Shown here piece after piece: positions 1-7,405 of a stretch of 48,921 nt of DNA. The position numbers and the translations under genes are program-made. Origin of the DNA: an uncultured bacterium (lineage in GTDB: Bacteria; Bacillota; Clostridia; Oscillospirales; Acutalibacteraceae). The stretch spans positions 1-48,921 of the forward strand of contig CAJMOH010000018.1 of NCBI GenBank assembly GCA_905215055.1, written 5' to 3'. Every line of letters starts with the position of its first letter. The first letter of the stretch is position 1. Under the pieces are notes generated by a model. It was not told the origin of the DNA. It saw nothing but the letters and a program-made list of their open reading frames with translations, and made no database searches.

Positions 1-100
1 AATTTCCTCCAAGGAGGACGCGGAGACCTTCCTCTCCCTGGGGGCGGACCGGCTGGGTACCAGCCGCCTGGTGGCTTTGGCAAAGGAGGCGGGTCTGTGA
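1..100 (+). CDS. deoC: Deoxyribose-phosphate aldolase, C-terminal end (partial)
   Basis: This is the last 32 codons of a gene that enters from the left, in the frame starting at base 2, with TGA at 98-100. The tail contains EDAETFLSLGADRLGTSR, which matches the C-terminal phosphate-binding segment of DeoC (ageing GADRIGTS motif). DeoC cleaves deoxyribose-5-phosphate to glyceraldehyde-3-phosphate and acetaldehyde in deoxynucleoside catabolism. The stop overlaps the start of cdd (TGATG), so the two are translationally coupled. The catalytic lysines lie outside the window. Identification rests on a short tail, but the pyrimidine salvage genes next to it agree with it. Confidence 0.8.
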   Translation, partial: ISSKEDAETFLSLGADRLGTSRLVALAKEAGL

Positions 101-525
101 TGGAGCAGCGGGATGTGCTTCGCCTGGCTTTAATCCAGCGGGCCAAGGAGGCCCGGGAAAATTCTTACTGCCCCTATTCCGGGTTTGCGGTGGGAGCGGC
201 GCTGCTGTGCGCCGACGGCTCGGTGTACGCCGGGTGCAACATTGAGAACGCGGGCTTTACCGCCACCTGCTGTGCCGAGCGCACCGCTTTTTTCCGGGCG
301 GTGAACGACGGCAAGCGGCAGTTCAGGGCCATTGCCGTGGTGGGTGGTCCTGCGGGGGAGGAGCCTCAGGGCCTTTGCGCTCCCTGCGGGGTGTGCCGTC
401 AGGTGATGGCGGAGTTTTGCGGCCCGGAGTTTGAGATCCTTCTCACCGACGGCGCGGCCCTCACTGTCGCCACTTTGGGGGAGTTGCTGCCCCAGGCCTT
501 TGGGCCGGGGAACCTGGGAAAATAA
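100..525 (+). CDS. cdd: Cytidine deaminase
   Basis: Zinc enzyme that deaminates cytidine and deoxycytidine to uridine and deoxyuridine in pyrimidine salvage; cytoplasmic, normally a homotetramer. The 141-residue protein has the usual length of the tetrameric class. The CAE motif gives zinc ligand Cys58 and catalytic Glu60; PCGVC gives ligands Cys96 and Cys99. The N-terminal CPYSGFAVGAAL and the CNIENA segment that binds the sugar are intact. The ATG at 100 overlaps the deoC stop; a GTG at 97 directly before it would add one residue. It belongs with deoC and, past a repeat insertion, with pdp in a nucleoside-degradation cluster. Confidence 0.96.
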   Translation: MEQRDVLRLALIQRAKEARENSYCPYSGFAVGAALLCADGSVYAGCNIENAGFTATCCAERTAFFRAVNDGKRQFRAIAVVGGPAGEEPQGLCAPCGVCRQVMAEFCGPEFEILLTDGAALTVATLGELLPQAFGPGNLGK

Positions 526-527
526 AA

Positions 528-860
528 ATGCCCCGCGAAGCGGCGTAAAAGTTTTTTGGGAAGCTTTTTTCAAAAAAGCTTCGACCTTAAAACGCAAAGC
601 GCAGCTTTGGGAACAAGGATGCAGGCCCAAGCCCGCATGCGTCTGAAAGGCGATAGGGCGCCGGGCCGGACGGTTTCCACCGTGCCCTCTGATGGGTTTT
701 GGGAAACCGGCCAGGCCCTTGTTTACGGGCTGCGCCCGGTGCGCTGCGTTCAGGACCGACCGGAGCGGCAACGCCCCACTGGGACGCAGCGGCCTTCACA
801 CTCCCCTTCTCTCCAGCCGATTCGGCCAGCGCCTTTTGAAAGGGTGGACGAAGCTTATTC
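528..860. repeat. MITE-like palindromic intergenic element, copy A
   Basis: Non-coding stretch between cdd and the GNAT gene. The left arm (534-584) reads GCGAAGCGGCGTAAAAGTTT and then a hairpin, AAGCTTTTTT-C-AAAAAAGCTT. The right arm (about 825-855) is a degenerate inverted version, CCAGCGCCTTTTGAAAGGG followed by TGGACGAAGC. Internal modules are shared with the element at 32583-32930: a CAAAGC-GCA-GCTTTG palindrome near 597-611, and CCCTTGTTTA followed by a hairpin with stem CGGGC/GCCCG at 716-738. A degenerate form of the CTCGGTCGG module lies near 750-785 on the minus strand. Open frames here follow the repeat and are not taken as genes. Confidence 0.65.
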
Positions 861-897
861 CGCACTTTGCGCATGATTTTTGAAAGGAGTGTTTCCC

Positions 898-1443
898 ATG
901 AAATTTTCCCCTCAAACCCATATCCTGAAGGACGGCCGCGCCCTGCTTCTCCGGGAGGCAGAGGGCGGGGACGCCGCCCAGGTTTTAGAGTTCCTCAACC
1001 AGGTGGGCGGGGAGTCGGACAACCTGCTCTTCGGGGAGAACGGCTTTCCCATGCCCGCGGACCAGGAGGCGGCCTTTTTGGAGCGCCAGCGGCAGGAGGA
1101 GAAGTCCGTCATGCTGCTGGGCTTTGTGGGGGAAAATCTGGTGTCTATCGCCTCCTGCGACGCCCTCACCGCCAGGGAGCGGGTGTCCCACCGGGCCGGG
1201 CTGTCTGTCACCGTGGGGAAGGACTGCTGGGGATTGGGCATTGGACGCCGGGCCATGGAGGCGTTGATTTCCTTTGCCAAAAGCGCGGGTCTGGAGGTGC
1301 TTCAGCTGGAGGTGCGCGCCGACAACCGCCGGGCCGTGGCCCTTTACGAAGGCCTGGGCTTTGAGAGGCTGGGCCTGTACAAAAAATTTATGAAGGTGAA
1401 CGGCCGGGATTTCGACGCCTGGTACATGAACCTATACCTGTAA
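898..1443 (+). CDS. GNAT family N-acetyltransferase
   Basis: A 181-residue acetyl-CoA-dependent N-acetyltransferase; substrate unknown. The fold is visible as the conserved sequence GLGIGRRAMEAL (acetyl-CoA pyrophosphate loop) at about two thirds of the protein, followed by LEVRADNRRAVALYEGLGF, the classical motif A/B of RimJ/RimL/PhnO-like enzymes. Start chosen at ATG 898, six bases after GAAAGGAGTG; in-frame starts upstream lie in the repeat. It ends 21 bases before pdp and is probably co-transcribed with it, but it has no clear link to nucleoside degradation. Confidence 0.88.
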   Translation: MKFSPQTHILKDGRALLLREAEGGDAAQVLEFLNQVGGESDNLLFGENGFPMPADQEAAFLERQRQEEKSVMLLGFVGENLVSIASCDALTARERVSHRAGLSVTVGKDCWGLGIGRRAMEALISFAKSAGLEVLQLEVRADNRRAVALYEGLGFERLGLYKKFMKVNGRDFDAWYMNLYL

Positions 1444-1464
1444 CCAGAGAGAGGGGGATTTCCC

Positions 1465-2772
1465 ATGCGTATGTACGATGTGATTCACAAAAAACGGGAG
1501 GGCGGCGAGCTGACCACCAACGAGATTCACTTCTTTGTCCAGGGGGTCACCCGGGGGGAAATTCCCGACTATCAGGCCAGCGCCCTGCTGATGGCCATCT
1601 TTTTCCGGGGTATGTCCCAGCGGGAAACCGCCGCCCTCACCCTGGAGATGGCCCGCTCGGGGGATATGGTAAACCTGTCCTCCATTCCCGGGGTGAAGGT
1701 GGACAAGCACTCCACCGGCGGCGTGGGGGACAAGACCTCCTTAATTCTGGGGCCAATCGCCGCGGCCTGCGGGGTGAAAATCGCCAAGATGAGCGGCCGG
1801 GGCCTGGGCCACACCGGCGGCACCGTGGACAAGCTGGAGAGCATTCCCGGCCTGCGCACTGACCTGCCCCGCCAGGAGTTTTTCTCCATTGTGGAGCGGG
1901 TGGGGCTTTCCATCATTGGGCAGTCGGGGAATTTGTGTCCGGCGGATAAAAAGCTGTATGCCCTGCGGGACGTGACCGCCACCGTGGAGAGCCTGCCCCT
2001 GATCGCCTCCAGCATCATGTCAAAAAAGATTGCCGCTGGGGCGGACGCCATCCTGCTGGACGTGAAGATGGGGTCTGGCGCCTTTATGAAAACCCTGGAG
2101 GACTCCCGGGCGCTTGCCAGGGAAATGGTCCGCATTGGCGGGCAGGTGGGGCGGCGCACCGTGGCCCTGATTACCGACATGGACATGCCCCTGGGCAGCC
2201 GGATTGGAAACGCCCTGGAGGTTCAGGAGGCGGTGGAGGTGCTTTCCGGCAGGGGGGACCGCCGCCTGCGGGCATTGTGCCTGGAGCTTTCCGCCAACAT
2301 GATTTGGCTGGGGCAAAAGGCCCCGGACATGGCCAAGGCCCGGACCAAGGCGGTAGAGGCTGTGCGGTCCGGCCGGGCGCTGGAAAAGTTCCGGCAGATG
2401 GTGGAGGCCCAGGGGGGAGACGCCTCTTACATCACAAGCCCGGAGAAATTCACCATTTCCCCTGCCTGTGTGGAAATCGCCGCGCCCCAAGGGGGGTACA
2501 TCACCCGTCTGGACGCGGAGGGCTGCGGCCTGGCAGCGGTGGAGCTGGGCGCGGGCCGGGAGACCAAGGACAGCCCCATCGACCTGGGAGCGGGCATTGT
2601 TCTGCTGAAAAACAAGGGGGACCGGATAGAGGCGGGCCAGCCCGTCGCCCGGCTGTACGCCCAGAGCCAGGCCCAGTGCCGCCAGGGGCAGGAGCGCTTT
2701 TTAGAGGCCCTGGAGGTGGGAGGCCAGCCTCCGGAGATGGGGCCGATGATTGTAGAGCGGGTAGAGGGCTGA
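1465..2772 (+). CDS. pdp: Pyrimidine-nucleoside phosphorylase
   Basis: Cytoplasmic enzyme that splits uridine, thymidine or deoxyuridine with phosphate into the free base and (deoxy)ribose-1-phosphate. The 435-residue length matches the NP-II family. The phosphate loop KHSTGGVGDKTS is at residues 81-92 and the family signature SGRGLGHTGGTVDKLE begins at 110. The C-terminal alpha/beta domain is complete and ends in a typical PMIVERVEG-like tail. GAGAGGGGG lies eight bases before the ATG. With deoC and cdd it makes a route from cytidine and deoxyuridine to central carbon. The stop lies just ahead of a terminator that serves the opposite strand. Confidence 0.96.
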   Translation: MRMYDVIHKKREGGELTTNEIHFFVQGVTRGEIPDYQASALLMAIFFRGMSQRETAALTLEMARSGDMVNLSSIPGVKVDKHSTGGVGDKTSLILGPIAAACGVKIAKMSGRGLGHTGGTVDKLESIPGLRTDLPRQEFFSIVERVGLSIIGQSGNLCPADKKLYALRDVTATVESLPLIASSIMSKKIAAGADAILLDVKMGSGAFMKTLEDSRALAREMVRIGGQVGRRTVALITDMDMPLGSRIGNALEVQEAVEVLSGRGDRRLRALCLELSANMIWLGQKAPDMAKARTKAVEAVRSGRALEKFRQMVEAQGGDASYITSPEKFTISPACVEIAAPQGGYITRLDAEGCGLAAVELGAGRETKDSPIDLGAGIVLLKNKGDRIEAGQPVARLYAQSQAQCRQGQERFLEALEVGGQPPEMGPMIVERVEG

Positions 2773-2783
2773 GAGCTTCCCGC

Positions 2784-2816
2784 AAAAAACGGGAACCGCG
2801 CGCGGCGGCTCCCGTT
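2784..2816 (-). terminator. Intrinsic terminator of the methyltransferase gene
   Basis: Hairpin ACGGGAaCCGC-GCG-GCGGcTCCCGT. On the minus strand it is followed by six T residues (A tract at 2784-2789), so it ends transcription of the minus-strand methyltransferase gene. The plus strand has no T run after it. Confidence 0.8.
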
Positions 2817-2840
2817 GTACAGATTGGATAGAGATAGTTT

Positions 2841-3695
2841 TCAGCGTTTTTCCGCCGCCGCGAACAGCCCCGCCCGGCGAAAGCTTCCCATGCCCTGGGG
2901 CAGCACCTGCCGGTCGTAGTAGTCGCACAGCTCCAGAAAAGCTGGGTCTTGGCTCTGCTGGTTCAGCAGCTGGTGGACTTTTTCCGGCGGGTTTTGCCGG
3001 TAGAGATGAAGCAGATACAGGTGGGTCAGGCTGCCGATGGTCCGGCACTCCAAAACCTGCATCCCGTGGGATTTTAAGGCCTGGGAAAGCTCCTGGGGAT
3101 CGTAGGCTTTCAGCTCTGGAATAGCAGTCAGAGCTTCTCCGTCCGGATAGTCCGAGCGGACGAACAGGCCTGTCTCCATCATGGCCTTTACCGACGGATG
3201 GATGTGCCCCAGCTTGGAAAGGCTGTAATTCAGCCAGGTAACGGCCATACAGCTTTTACTGGAGACCGAGAGCAGCAGGCGTTTTCCCACCCGGCAGGCT
3301 TCGGCCAGCACGGCATCCGCGTTTCGGCCGGAAAAGGAAACAGCTCCGTCAAAGCAGAGCACCAGGTCGAACTGATTGTCCTGAAAGAAGGACAAGTCCT
3401 GGGCATTGCCTTGGAGAAAACGCAGGTTTGGCAGACCCTTCGCTTTTTCCCGCGCCATGCGGAGCATTTCTTCTGACAAGTCCAGGTGGGTGACAGAATA
3501 GCCCATTTTGGCCAGGGGGATGGAAAAGGCTCCCGTGGCGGCGCCGATGTCCAGGATGGAGCTTACTCCGGGCAAATAGTTTTCCAGGGCCTTCCACCGC
3601 AGTAAACGATTGATTTTCTCGTCGTCGTAGTCGGTTTCCTCTGTTTGAGAGACCGCGTCCCAAAACTGGGTGTGATACGTCCAATCGGTGGGCAT
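2841..3695 (-). CDS. Class I SAM-dependent methyltransferase
   Basis: A 284-residue cytoplasmic methyltransferase of unknown substrate. Motif I, ILDIGAATGAFS, is at about residues 47-58 and is followed by the acidic end of strand beta-2, HLDLS, and the DLVLCFDGAVSF motif near 113. The C-terminal third (LRKSHG-like segment, then a Tyr-rich helix) resembles the YcgJ/UbiE-type Methyltransf_11/25 group without pointing to a product. Start at ATG 3695, seven bases after GAAAGGAG; longer frames extend into repeat sequence. It stands alone on the minus strand between pdp and a repeat. Confidence 0.87.
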   Translation of the reverse strand: MPTDWTYHTQFWDAVSQTEETDYDDEKINRLLRWKALENYLPGVSSILDIGAATGAFSIPLAKMGYSVTHLDLSEEMLRMAREKAKGLPNLRFLQGNAQDLSFFQDNQFDLVLCFDGAVSFSGRNADAVLAEACRVGKRLLLSVSSKSCMAVTWLNYSLSKLGHIHPSVKAMMETGLFVRSDYPDGEALTAIPELKAYDPQELSQALKSHGMQVLECRTIGSLTHLYLLHLYRQNPPEKVHQLLNQQSQDPAFLELCDYYDRQVLPQGMGSFRRAGLFAAAEKR

Positions 3696-3805
3696 GGGGA
3701 AACTCCTTTCCAAACGATCTATACCCGGATGGGGCATGTCGCTTTTGCGCCTTGTCAGGATAAAAAAACGGACAGAATTACCGCCGCGAACGCGCTCTAA
3801 CATCT

Positions 3806-3917
3806 CGATCAGGCGTGAGCGTCAGCTCACCGGTCTCGCCTGCCGGCTCGGTCGGTCCTGAACGGTCCCCACTGGGGACCAGGACCCCAAGGCGCGACAA
3901 GCCGGGGGTGCAACCCC
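3806..3917. repeat. Palindromic intergenic repeat, copy B
   Basis: Non-coding repeat downstream of the cyclophilin gene. It opens with the palindrome GTGAGC-GTCA-GCTCAC (3814-3830), then CTCGGTCGG at 3847-3855 and a two-step hairpin: outer stem TCCT/AGGA, inner stem GGTCCCC/GGGGACC around the loop ACT. The same architecture with different stem sequences occurs at 27961-28001 and 35492-35531. A small hairpin GGGGGT-GCA-ACCCCC closes the block next to the cyclophilin stop. Confidence 0.7.
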
Positions 3918-3918
3918 C

Positions 3919-4446
3919 TTAGCCGTGCTCGGGGCCGGTGACGGGGTCGGGGTACTCCTGGCCAAAGGTTTCGGCGGTGACCTTCTCCATAATCTGGTCC
4001 TCATAGGGGCGGTCAGCCCGGTCCCGGGGAGCGGACACAATGGCCTGAGCCACGTCGATTCCCTCAATTACCTTGCCGAAGGCCGCGTACTGGCCGTCCA
4101 GATAGGGGGCGTCGTCCACCATGATGAAGAACTGGCTGCCCGCCGAGTTGGGCCGCTGGCTGCGGGCCATGGAGATGACGCCGGTGGTGTGCTTCAGGCC
4201 GTTCTGGAAACCGTTTGCGGCGAATTCCCCCTTGATGCCGTAGCCGGGGCCGCCCATGCCGGTGCCTTCCGGGTCGCCGCCCTGGATCATAAAGCCAGGG
4301 ATTACCCGGTGAAAAATGGTGCCGTCATAAAAGCCCCGGTTGACCAGGTAGAGGAAGTTATTCACCGTGTTGGGAGCTACCTCGGGGTAAAGCTCCACCT
4401 TGATGATGCCTTTTGTGGTTTGAATGGTGACAATGGGATTTTGCAT
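3919..4446 (-). CDS. ppiB: Peptidyl-prolyl cis-trans isomerase, cyclophilin type
   Basis: Cytoplasmic proline isomerase of 175 residues, with no signal peptide. Active-site residues of the cyclophilin family are present: FHRVIPGFMIQGGD places Arg47, Phe52, Met53 and Gln55, followed by ISMAR at 91-95, GSQFFI at 103-108 and a YLDGQYAAFGKV segment. Start at ATG 4446, preceded by CGGGAGGAATCACCC. An extended -10 element (TGCTATAAT) lies about 55 bases upstream. It is divergent from the exonuclease III gene. Confidence 0.94.
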   Translation of the reverse strand: MQNPIVTIQTTKGIIKVELYPEVAPNTVNNFLYLVNRGFYDGTIFHRVIPGFMIQGGDPEGTGMGGPGYGIKGEFAANGFQNGLKHTTGVISMARSQRPNSAGSQFFIMVDDAPYLDGQYAAFGKVIEGIDVAQAIVSAPRDRADRPYEDQIMEKVTAETFGQEYPDPVTGPEHG

Positions 4447-4500
4447 GGGTGATTCCTCCCGATGAAAGTCAATTTTCCCGCAAAGCGGGGAGTTTGTGTT

Positions 4501-4509
4501 ATTATAGCA
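4501..4509 (-). promoter_or_regulatory. Extended -10 promoter candidate for the cyclophilin gene
   Basis: The minus strand reads TGCTATAAT, a consensus extended -10 element. No good -35 box is seen at the usual spacing, as is common for extended -10 promoters. It lies 55 bases before the cyclophilin start. Confidence 0.45.
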
Positions 4510-4568
4510 CAAGAATGGCGCGGATGGGGCGCCTTCAAAGAAATTTTACATCAAAAGAAAGGGATGGC

Positions 4569-5351
4569 ATGCTTATGGAACATAAGACCAAAAAACTGGT
4601 CTCCTGGAACGTCAACGGCCTGCGGGCCTGCATGGGAAAGGGCTTCGCCCAGTTTTTGGAGGCGGAAAGCCCCGATGTGATCTGCTTGCAGGAGACGAAA
4701 ATGCAGCGGGAGCAGGCCGACTTTTCCTTCCTCGGCTACCACGAGTATTGGAACTCCGCCACCACCCGCAAGGGCTATTCCGGCACGGCGGTTTTCTCCA
4801 GGGAGGAACCCCTTTCCGTGACCTGCGGCATGGGGGTGGAGGAGTTTGACGGGGAGGGCCGGGTTATCGCCGCCCAGTATCCGGACTTTACGCTGGTGAC
4901 TGTATACACCCCCAACTCCCAGCGGGACCTGGTCCGCATTGACTACCGCATGGCCTTTGAGGACGCCTTTCGGGAGTACCTTGTCCGTCTGCGGGAGCAG
5001 GGACCTGTCATTGTCTGTGGGGACATGAACGTGGCCCACCGGCCTATCGACCTGAAGAACGACAAGGCCAATATTGGCAACGCGGGTTACTCCTACCAGG
5101 AGCGGGGCAAGCTTGCCGAGCTGCTGGCCTCCGGCTTTGTGGACACCTTCCGCCACTTCTACCCAGAGCAGGAGGGGGCCTACTCCTGGTGGACCTACAT
5201 GTTCAACGCCCGGCAGAACAACGCCGGCTGGCGCATCGACTACTTTTTGGCGGACGAGCGGCTGCTGCCCCGGTTGGAGGACAGCCGGATTCTGGCGGAT
5301 GTCCAGGGCAGCGACCACTGTCCAGTGGAACTGGTGCTGAAGGATTCGTGA
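4569..5351 (+). CDS. xth: Exodeoxyribonuclease III
   Basis: AP endonuclease / 3'-5' exonuclease of base-excision repair, 260 residues. The exonuclease-endonuclease-phosphatase fold shows as VSWNVNGLRA (metal and active-site Asn at 14 and 16), LQETK (catalytic metal ligand Glu42), GYSGTAVFS, the VYTPNSQ segment, GDMNVAHRPIDLKN, WRIDYFL and the C-terminal SDHCPVEL with the catalytic His. Start at ATG 4569 after AAAGAAAGGG; ATG 4575 is an alternative two codons in. Twenty-five bases separate it from the glycosidase gene, with which it probably forms an operon. Confidence 0.95.
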   Translation: MLMEHKTKKLVSWNVNGLRACMGKGFAQFLEAESPDVICLQETKMQREQADFSFLGYHEYWNSATTRKGYSGTAVFSREEPLSVTCGMGVEEFDGEGRVIAAQYPDFTLVTVYTPNSQRDLVRIDYRMAFEDAFREYLVRLREQGPVIVCGDMNVAHRPIDLKNDKANIGNAGYSYQERGKLAELLASGFVDTFRHFYPEQEGAYSWWTYMFNARQNNAGWRIDYFLADERLLPRLEDSRILADVQGSDHCPVELVLKDS

Positions 5352-5376
5352 CAATTTTCAAAAAGGAGGAGCTTTC

Positions 5377-6603
5377 ATGATGCGGGTGAATCTTTGCCAA
5401 ACAGTGGGATTGACCGGGGAGCAGGCCCGGCGGCTGCGGGAGCGGCTGGAGGAGCTGAAAACCAATATTTTCACCCACGGGGTGCGGTTCTACAAGGGGC
5501 GTGAAGTGGTCACCGGCTATATGTACGAGGAGCTGTATGACTGGGACCTGCACTTTGAGTGCCTGTTTCTTTCCTATTTGGGGGAACCGCGGTTTTGCCG
5601 CAACAACGTGGAAATGTTTTTGGACGAGCAGGAGGAAAGCGGCTTCATTCCCAGGACAATGGGTATCTGCTATCCCAAGCCCCGGCACCACTTCAAGCCC
5701 TTTTTGGCCCAGACCGCGCTGCTGGGCTGCCGGCAAACCGGGGATTTCCGCTGGCTGGAGGGGAAATACTTTGACCGGCTGAAGCGCTACCTGCACTATT
5801 GGTTCTGGCATTGCGACGCCGACAAGAACGGCCTGTGCTTCTGGGATGGCTCGGACCACAGCGGCATGGACAACCAGGCGCCGCGCCTGGGCTACATCGG
5901 CCGCATGGAGTTTGAGGGGGTGGATCTGAACACCTACCTGGTTCGGGAGCTGTATGCCATGGAGCAGCTGGCCCTGGCCCTTGGCCGGGAGGAAGAGGCC
6001 CAAGGCTTTGGGGACCGGGGGCGCGAGCTGGAGGAGGCCATCCATCGGACCTTCTGGGACGAGGAGGCCGGGTTCTACTTTGACCGCAGCGAGATCACCG
6101 GGCAGCTGAACCGGCTGCGGACGGTGGCGGGATTTTTGCCGCTGTGGCTGGGGACGGTTCCGGCGGAACGGGCCAGCCGTTTGGTGGAGGAGCATCTGCT
6201 GAACCCGGAGGAGTTTTGGCTGAACTACCCGGTGGCCACCTGGGCCAAAAATGAGAAGGGCTATTATCAAGAGCGCAAGGGCGGCGAATGCACCTGGATG
6301 GGCGCTACCTGGATTCCTACCAATTACATGGTGTTTCACGGCCTGAAAAACCAGGGCTTTTCCCAAGTGGCCCACCAGCTGGCCGTCCGCACCCTGGAGA
6401 TGATGCTGGCCGAGTCCACCACTCGGGAATACTACAACGGGGAAACGGGAGCGGGCCAGGGGCTGTCCCCCTTCTGGGGCTGGTCCTCCCTGGGATATGT
6501 GATGGCCCTGGAGGATGCCCTGGAGTACGACCCCACCCAACTGTGCCAGAGCGGGGACATGGTGACTCTGACAGACCTTGAACCGGAAAGGAGCGGCCTA
6601 TGA
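5377..6603 (+). CDS. Trehalase-like (alpha/alpha)6 glycoside hydrolase
   Basis: A 408-residue cytoplasmic protein with no signal peptide. It resembles the MGH1-like/GH63/trehalase barrel: YDWDLHFECLFL near residue 52 (the WD pair of the catalytic cleft), FIPRTMG, FKPFLAQTAL, a conserved WDGSDHSGMDNQ-type acidic loop near 155-165, VDLNTYLVREL, and the C-terminal GGECTWMGATWIPTNYMVF followed by REYYNGETGAGQGLSPFWGWSSLG with the probable catalytic base. These motifs fit GH63-like glucosidases and mannosylglycerate hydrolases better than GH37; the sugar cannot be fixed from sequence. AAAAAGGAGGAG precedes the start (ATG 5377 or 5380). The stop overlaps the sirtuin start by four bases. Confidence 0.82.
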   Translation: MMRVNLCQTVGLTGEQARRLRERLEELKTNIFTHGVRFYKGREVVTGYMYEELYDWDLHFECLFLSYLGEPRFCRNNVEMFLDEQEESGFIPRTMGICYPKPRHHFKPFLAQTALLGCRQTGDFRWLEGKYFDRLKRYLHYWFWHCDADKNGLCFWDGSDHSGMDNQAPRLGYIGRMEFEGVDLNTYLVRELYAMEQLALALGREEEAQGFGDRGRELEEAIHRTFWDEEAGFYFDRSEITGQLNRLRTVAGFLPLWLGTVPAERASRLVEEHLLNPEEFWLNYPVATWAKNEKGYYQERKGGECTWMGATWIPTNYMVFHGLKNQGFSQVAHQLAVRTLEMMLAESTTREYYNGETGAGQGLSPFWGWSSLGYVMALEDALEYDPTQLCQSGDMVTLTDLEPERSGL

Positions 6604-7328
6604 CAGATCTGGAGCGCTTGAGACAGTGGATTGCAAGCAGCCGGCGCATGGTGTTTTTGGGAGGCGCGGGGGTGTCCACCGCCAGCGGCATCCCGGATTT
6701 CCGCAGCGCCCACGGCCTGTACCGCCAGCGGCAGGAGGGGCTTTCCTACGAGGAAATGCTGTCTCACGGGTATTTTGTTCGCCACACAGAGGCATTCTAC
6801 GACTTTTACCGCCGGGTGATGCTCTATCCCCAAGCCAGGCCCAACGCCGCCCATTACGCCCTGGCCAGGCTGGAACAGGCGGGCAGGCTGCGGGCGGTGA
6901 TCACCCAGAACATCGACGGCCTGCACCAGCTGGCTGGCAGCAAAAACGTGCTGGAGCTTCACGGCAGCGAGCTGCGAAACACCTGCCAGTCCTGCGGCAA
7001 GCAGTACGGCATGGAGAAAATTTTGGAAAGCCAGGGGATTCCCCGGTGCAGCTGCGGAGGCGTTATCAAGCCGGATGTGGTTCTATACGGGGAGAGCCTG
7101 AACCAGCGGGACCTGGAAGCGGCCATTGGCTACGCGGAGGAGACAGACCTGATGCTGGTGGGAGGCACATCCCTGGTGGTGTACCCAGTGGCCGGCCTGG
7201 TGGAATATTTGCGCCCCAGCGCCAAGCTGGTAATCCTCAACCGGGATCCCACTCCCTACGACAGCCGGGCGGATCTGATTCTCCGGGGAGATTTGGCGGA
7301 GGAGCTGGAAGCCGCAGCCTGCCCCTAA
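6600..7328 (+). CDS. cobB: NAD-dependent protein deacylase (sirtuin)
   Basis: Sir2-family enzyme of 242 residues that removes acetyl or other acyl groups from lysines using NAD. GAGVSTASGIPDFR at 22-35 and TQNIDGLH at 102-109 form the NAD pocket, His121 in LELHGS is the general base, and the zinc knuckle uses Cys129, Cys132, Cys150 and Cys152 (CQSC ... CSC). The C-terminal GGTSLVVYP and NRDPTP are typical of the bacterial class. ATG overlaps the glycosidase TGA (ATGA), so translation is coupled. It ends just before a strong terminator. Confidence 0.95.
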   Translation: MTDLERLRQWIASSRRMVFLGGAGVSTASGIPDFRSAHGLYRQRQEGLSYEEMLSHGYFVRHTEAFYDFYRRVMLYPQARPNAAHYALARLEQAGRLRAVITQNIDGLHQLAGSKNVLELHGSELRNTCQSCGKQYGMEKILESQGIPRCSCGGVIKPDVVLYGESLNQRDLEAAIGYAEETDLMLVGGTSLVVYPVAGLVEYLRPSAKLVILNRDPTPYDSRADLILRGDLAEELEAAACP

Positions 7329-7337
7329 AAGGAAATG

Positions 7338-7398
7338 AAAAAAGCAGGGCCTTGACGCCGCGCCGCAACGCGCAGGTCAGGGTCCGGCTTTTCTTTTT
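7338..7398 (+). terminator. Bidirectional terminator between sirtuin and CNNM genes
   Basis: Long hairpin 7340-7392: AAAAGC/GCTTTT at the base, then GG/CC, GCCT/GGGT (with wobbles) and TGAC/GTCA. TTTTCTTTTT follows on the plus strand, and the A-rich left flank gives a T run on the minus strand, so it can serve both convergent genes. Confidence 0.8.
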
Positions 7399-7405
7399 GG
7401 GAGCG

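Noticed and set aside
5203..6540. Long minus-strand open frame opposite the glycosidase
   Set aside because: Antisense shadow of a well-supported gene with high GC third positions; no ribosome site or recognisable domain.
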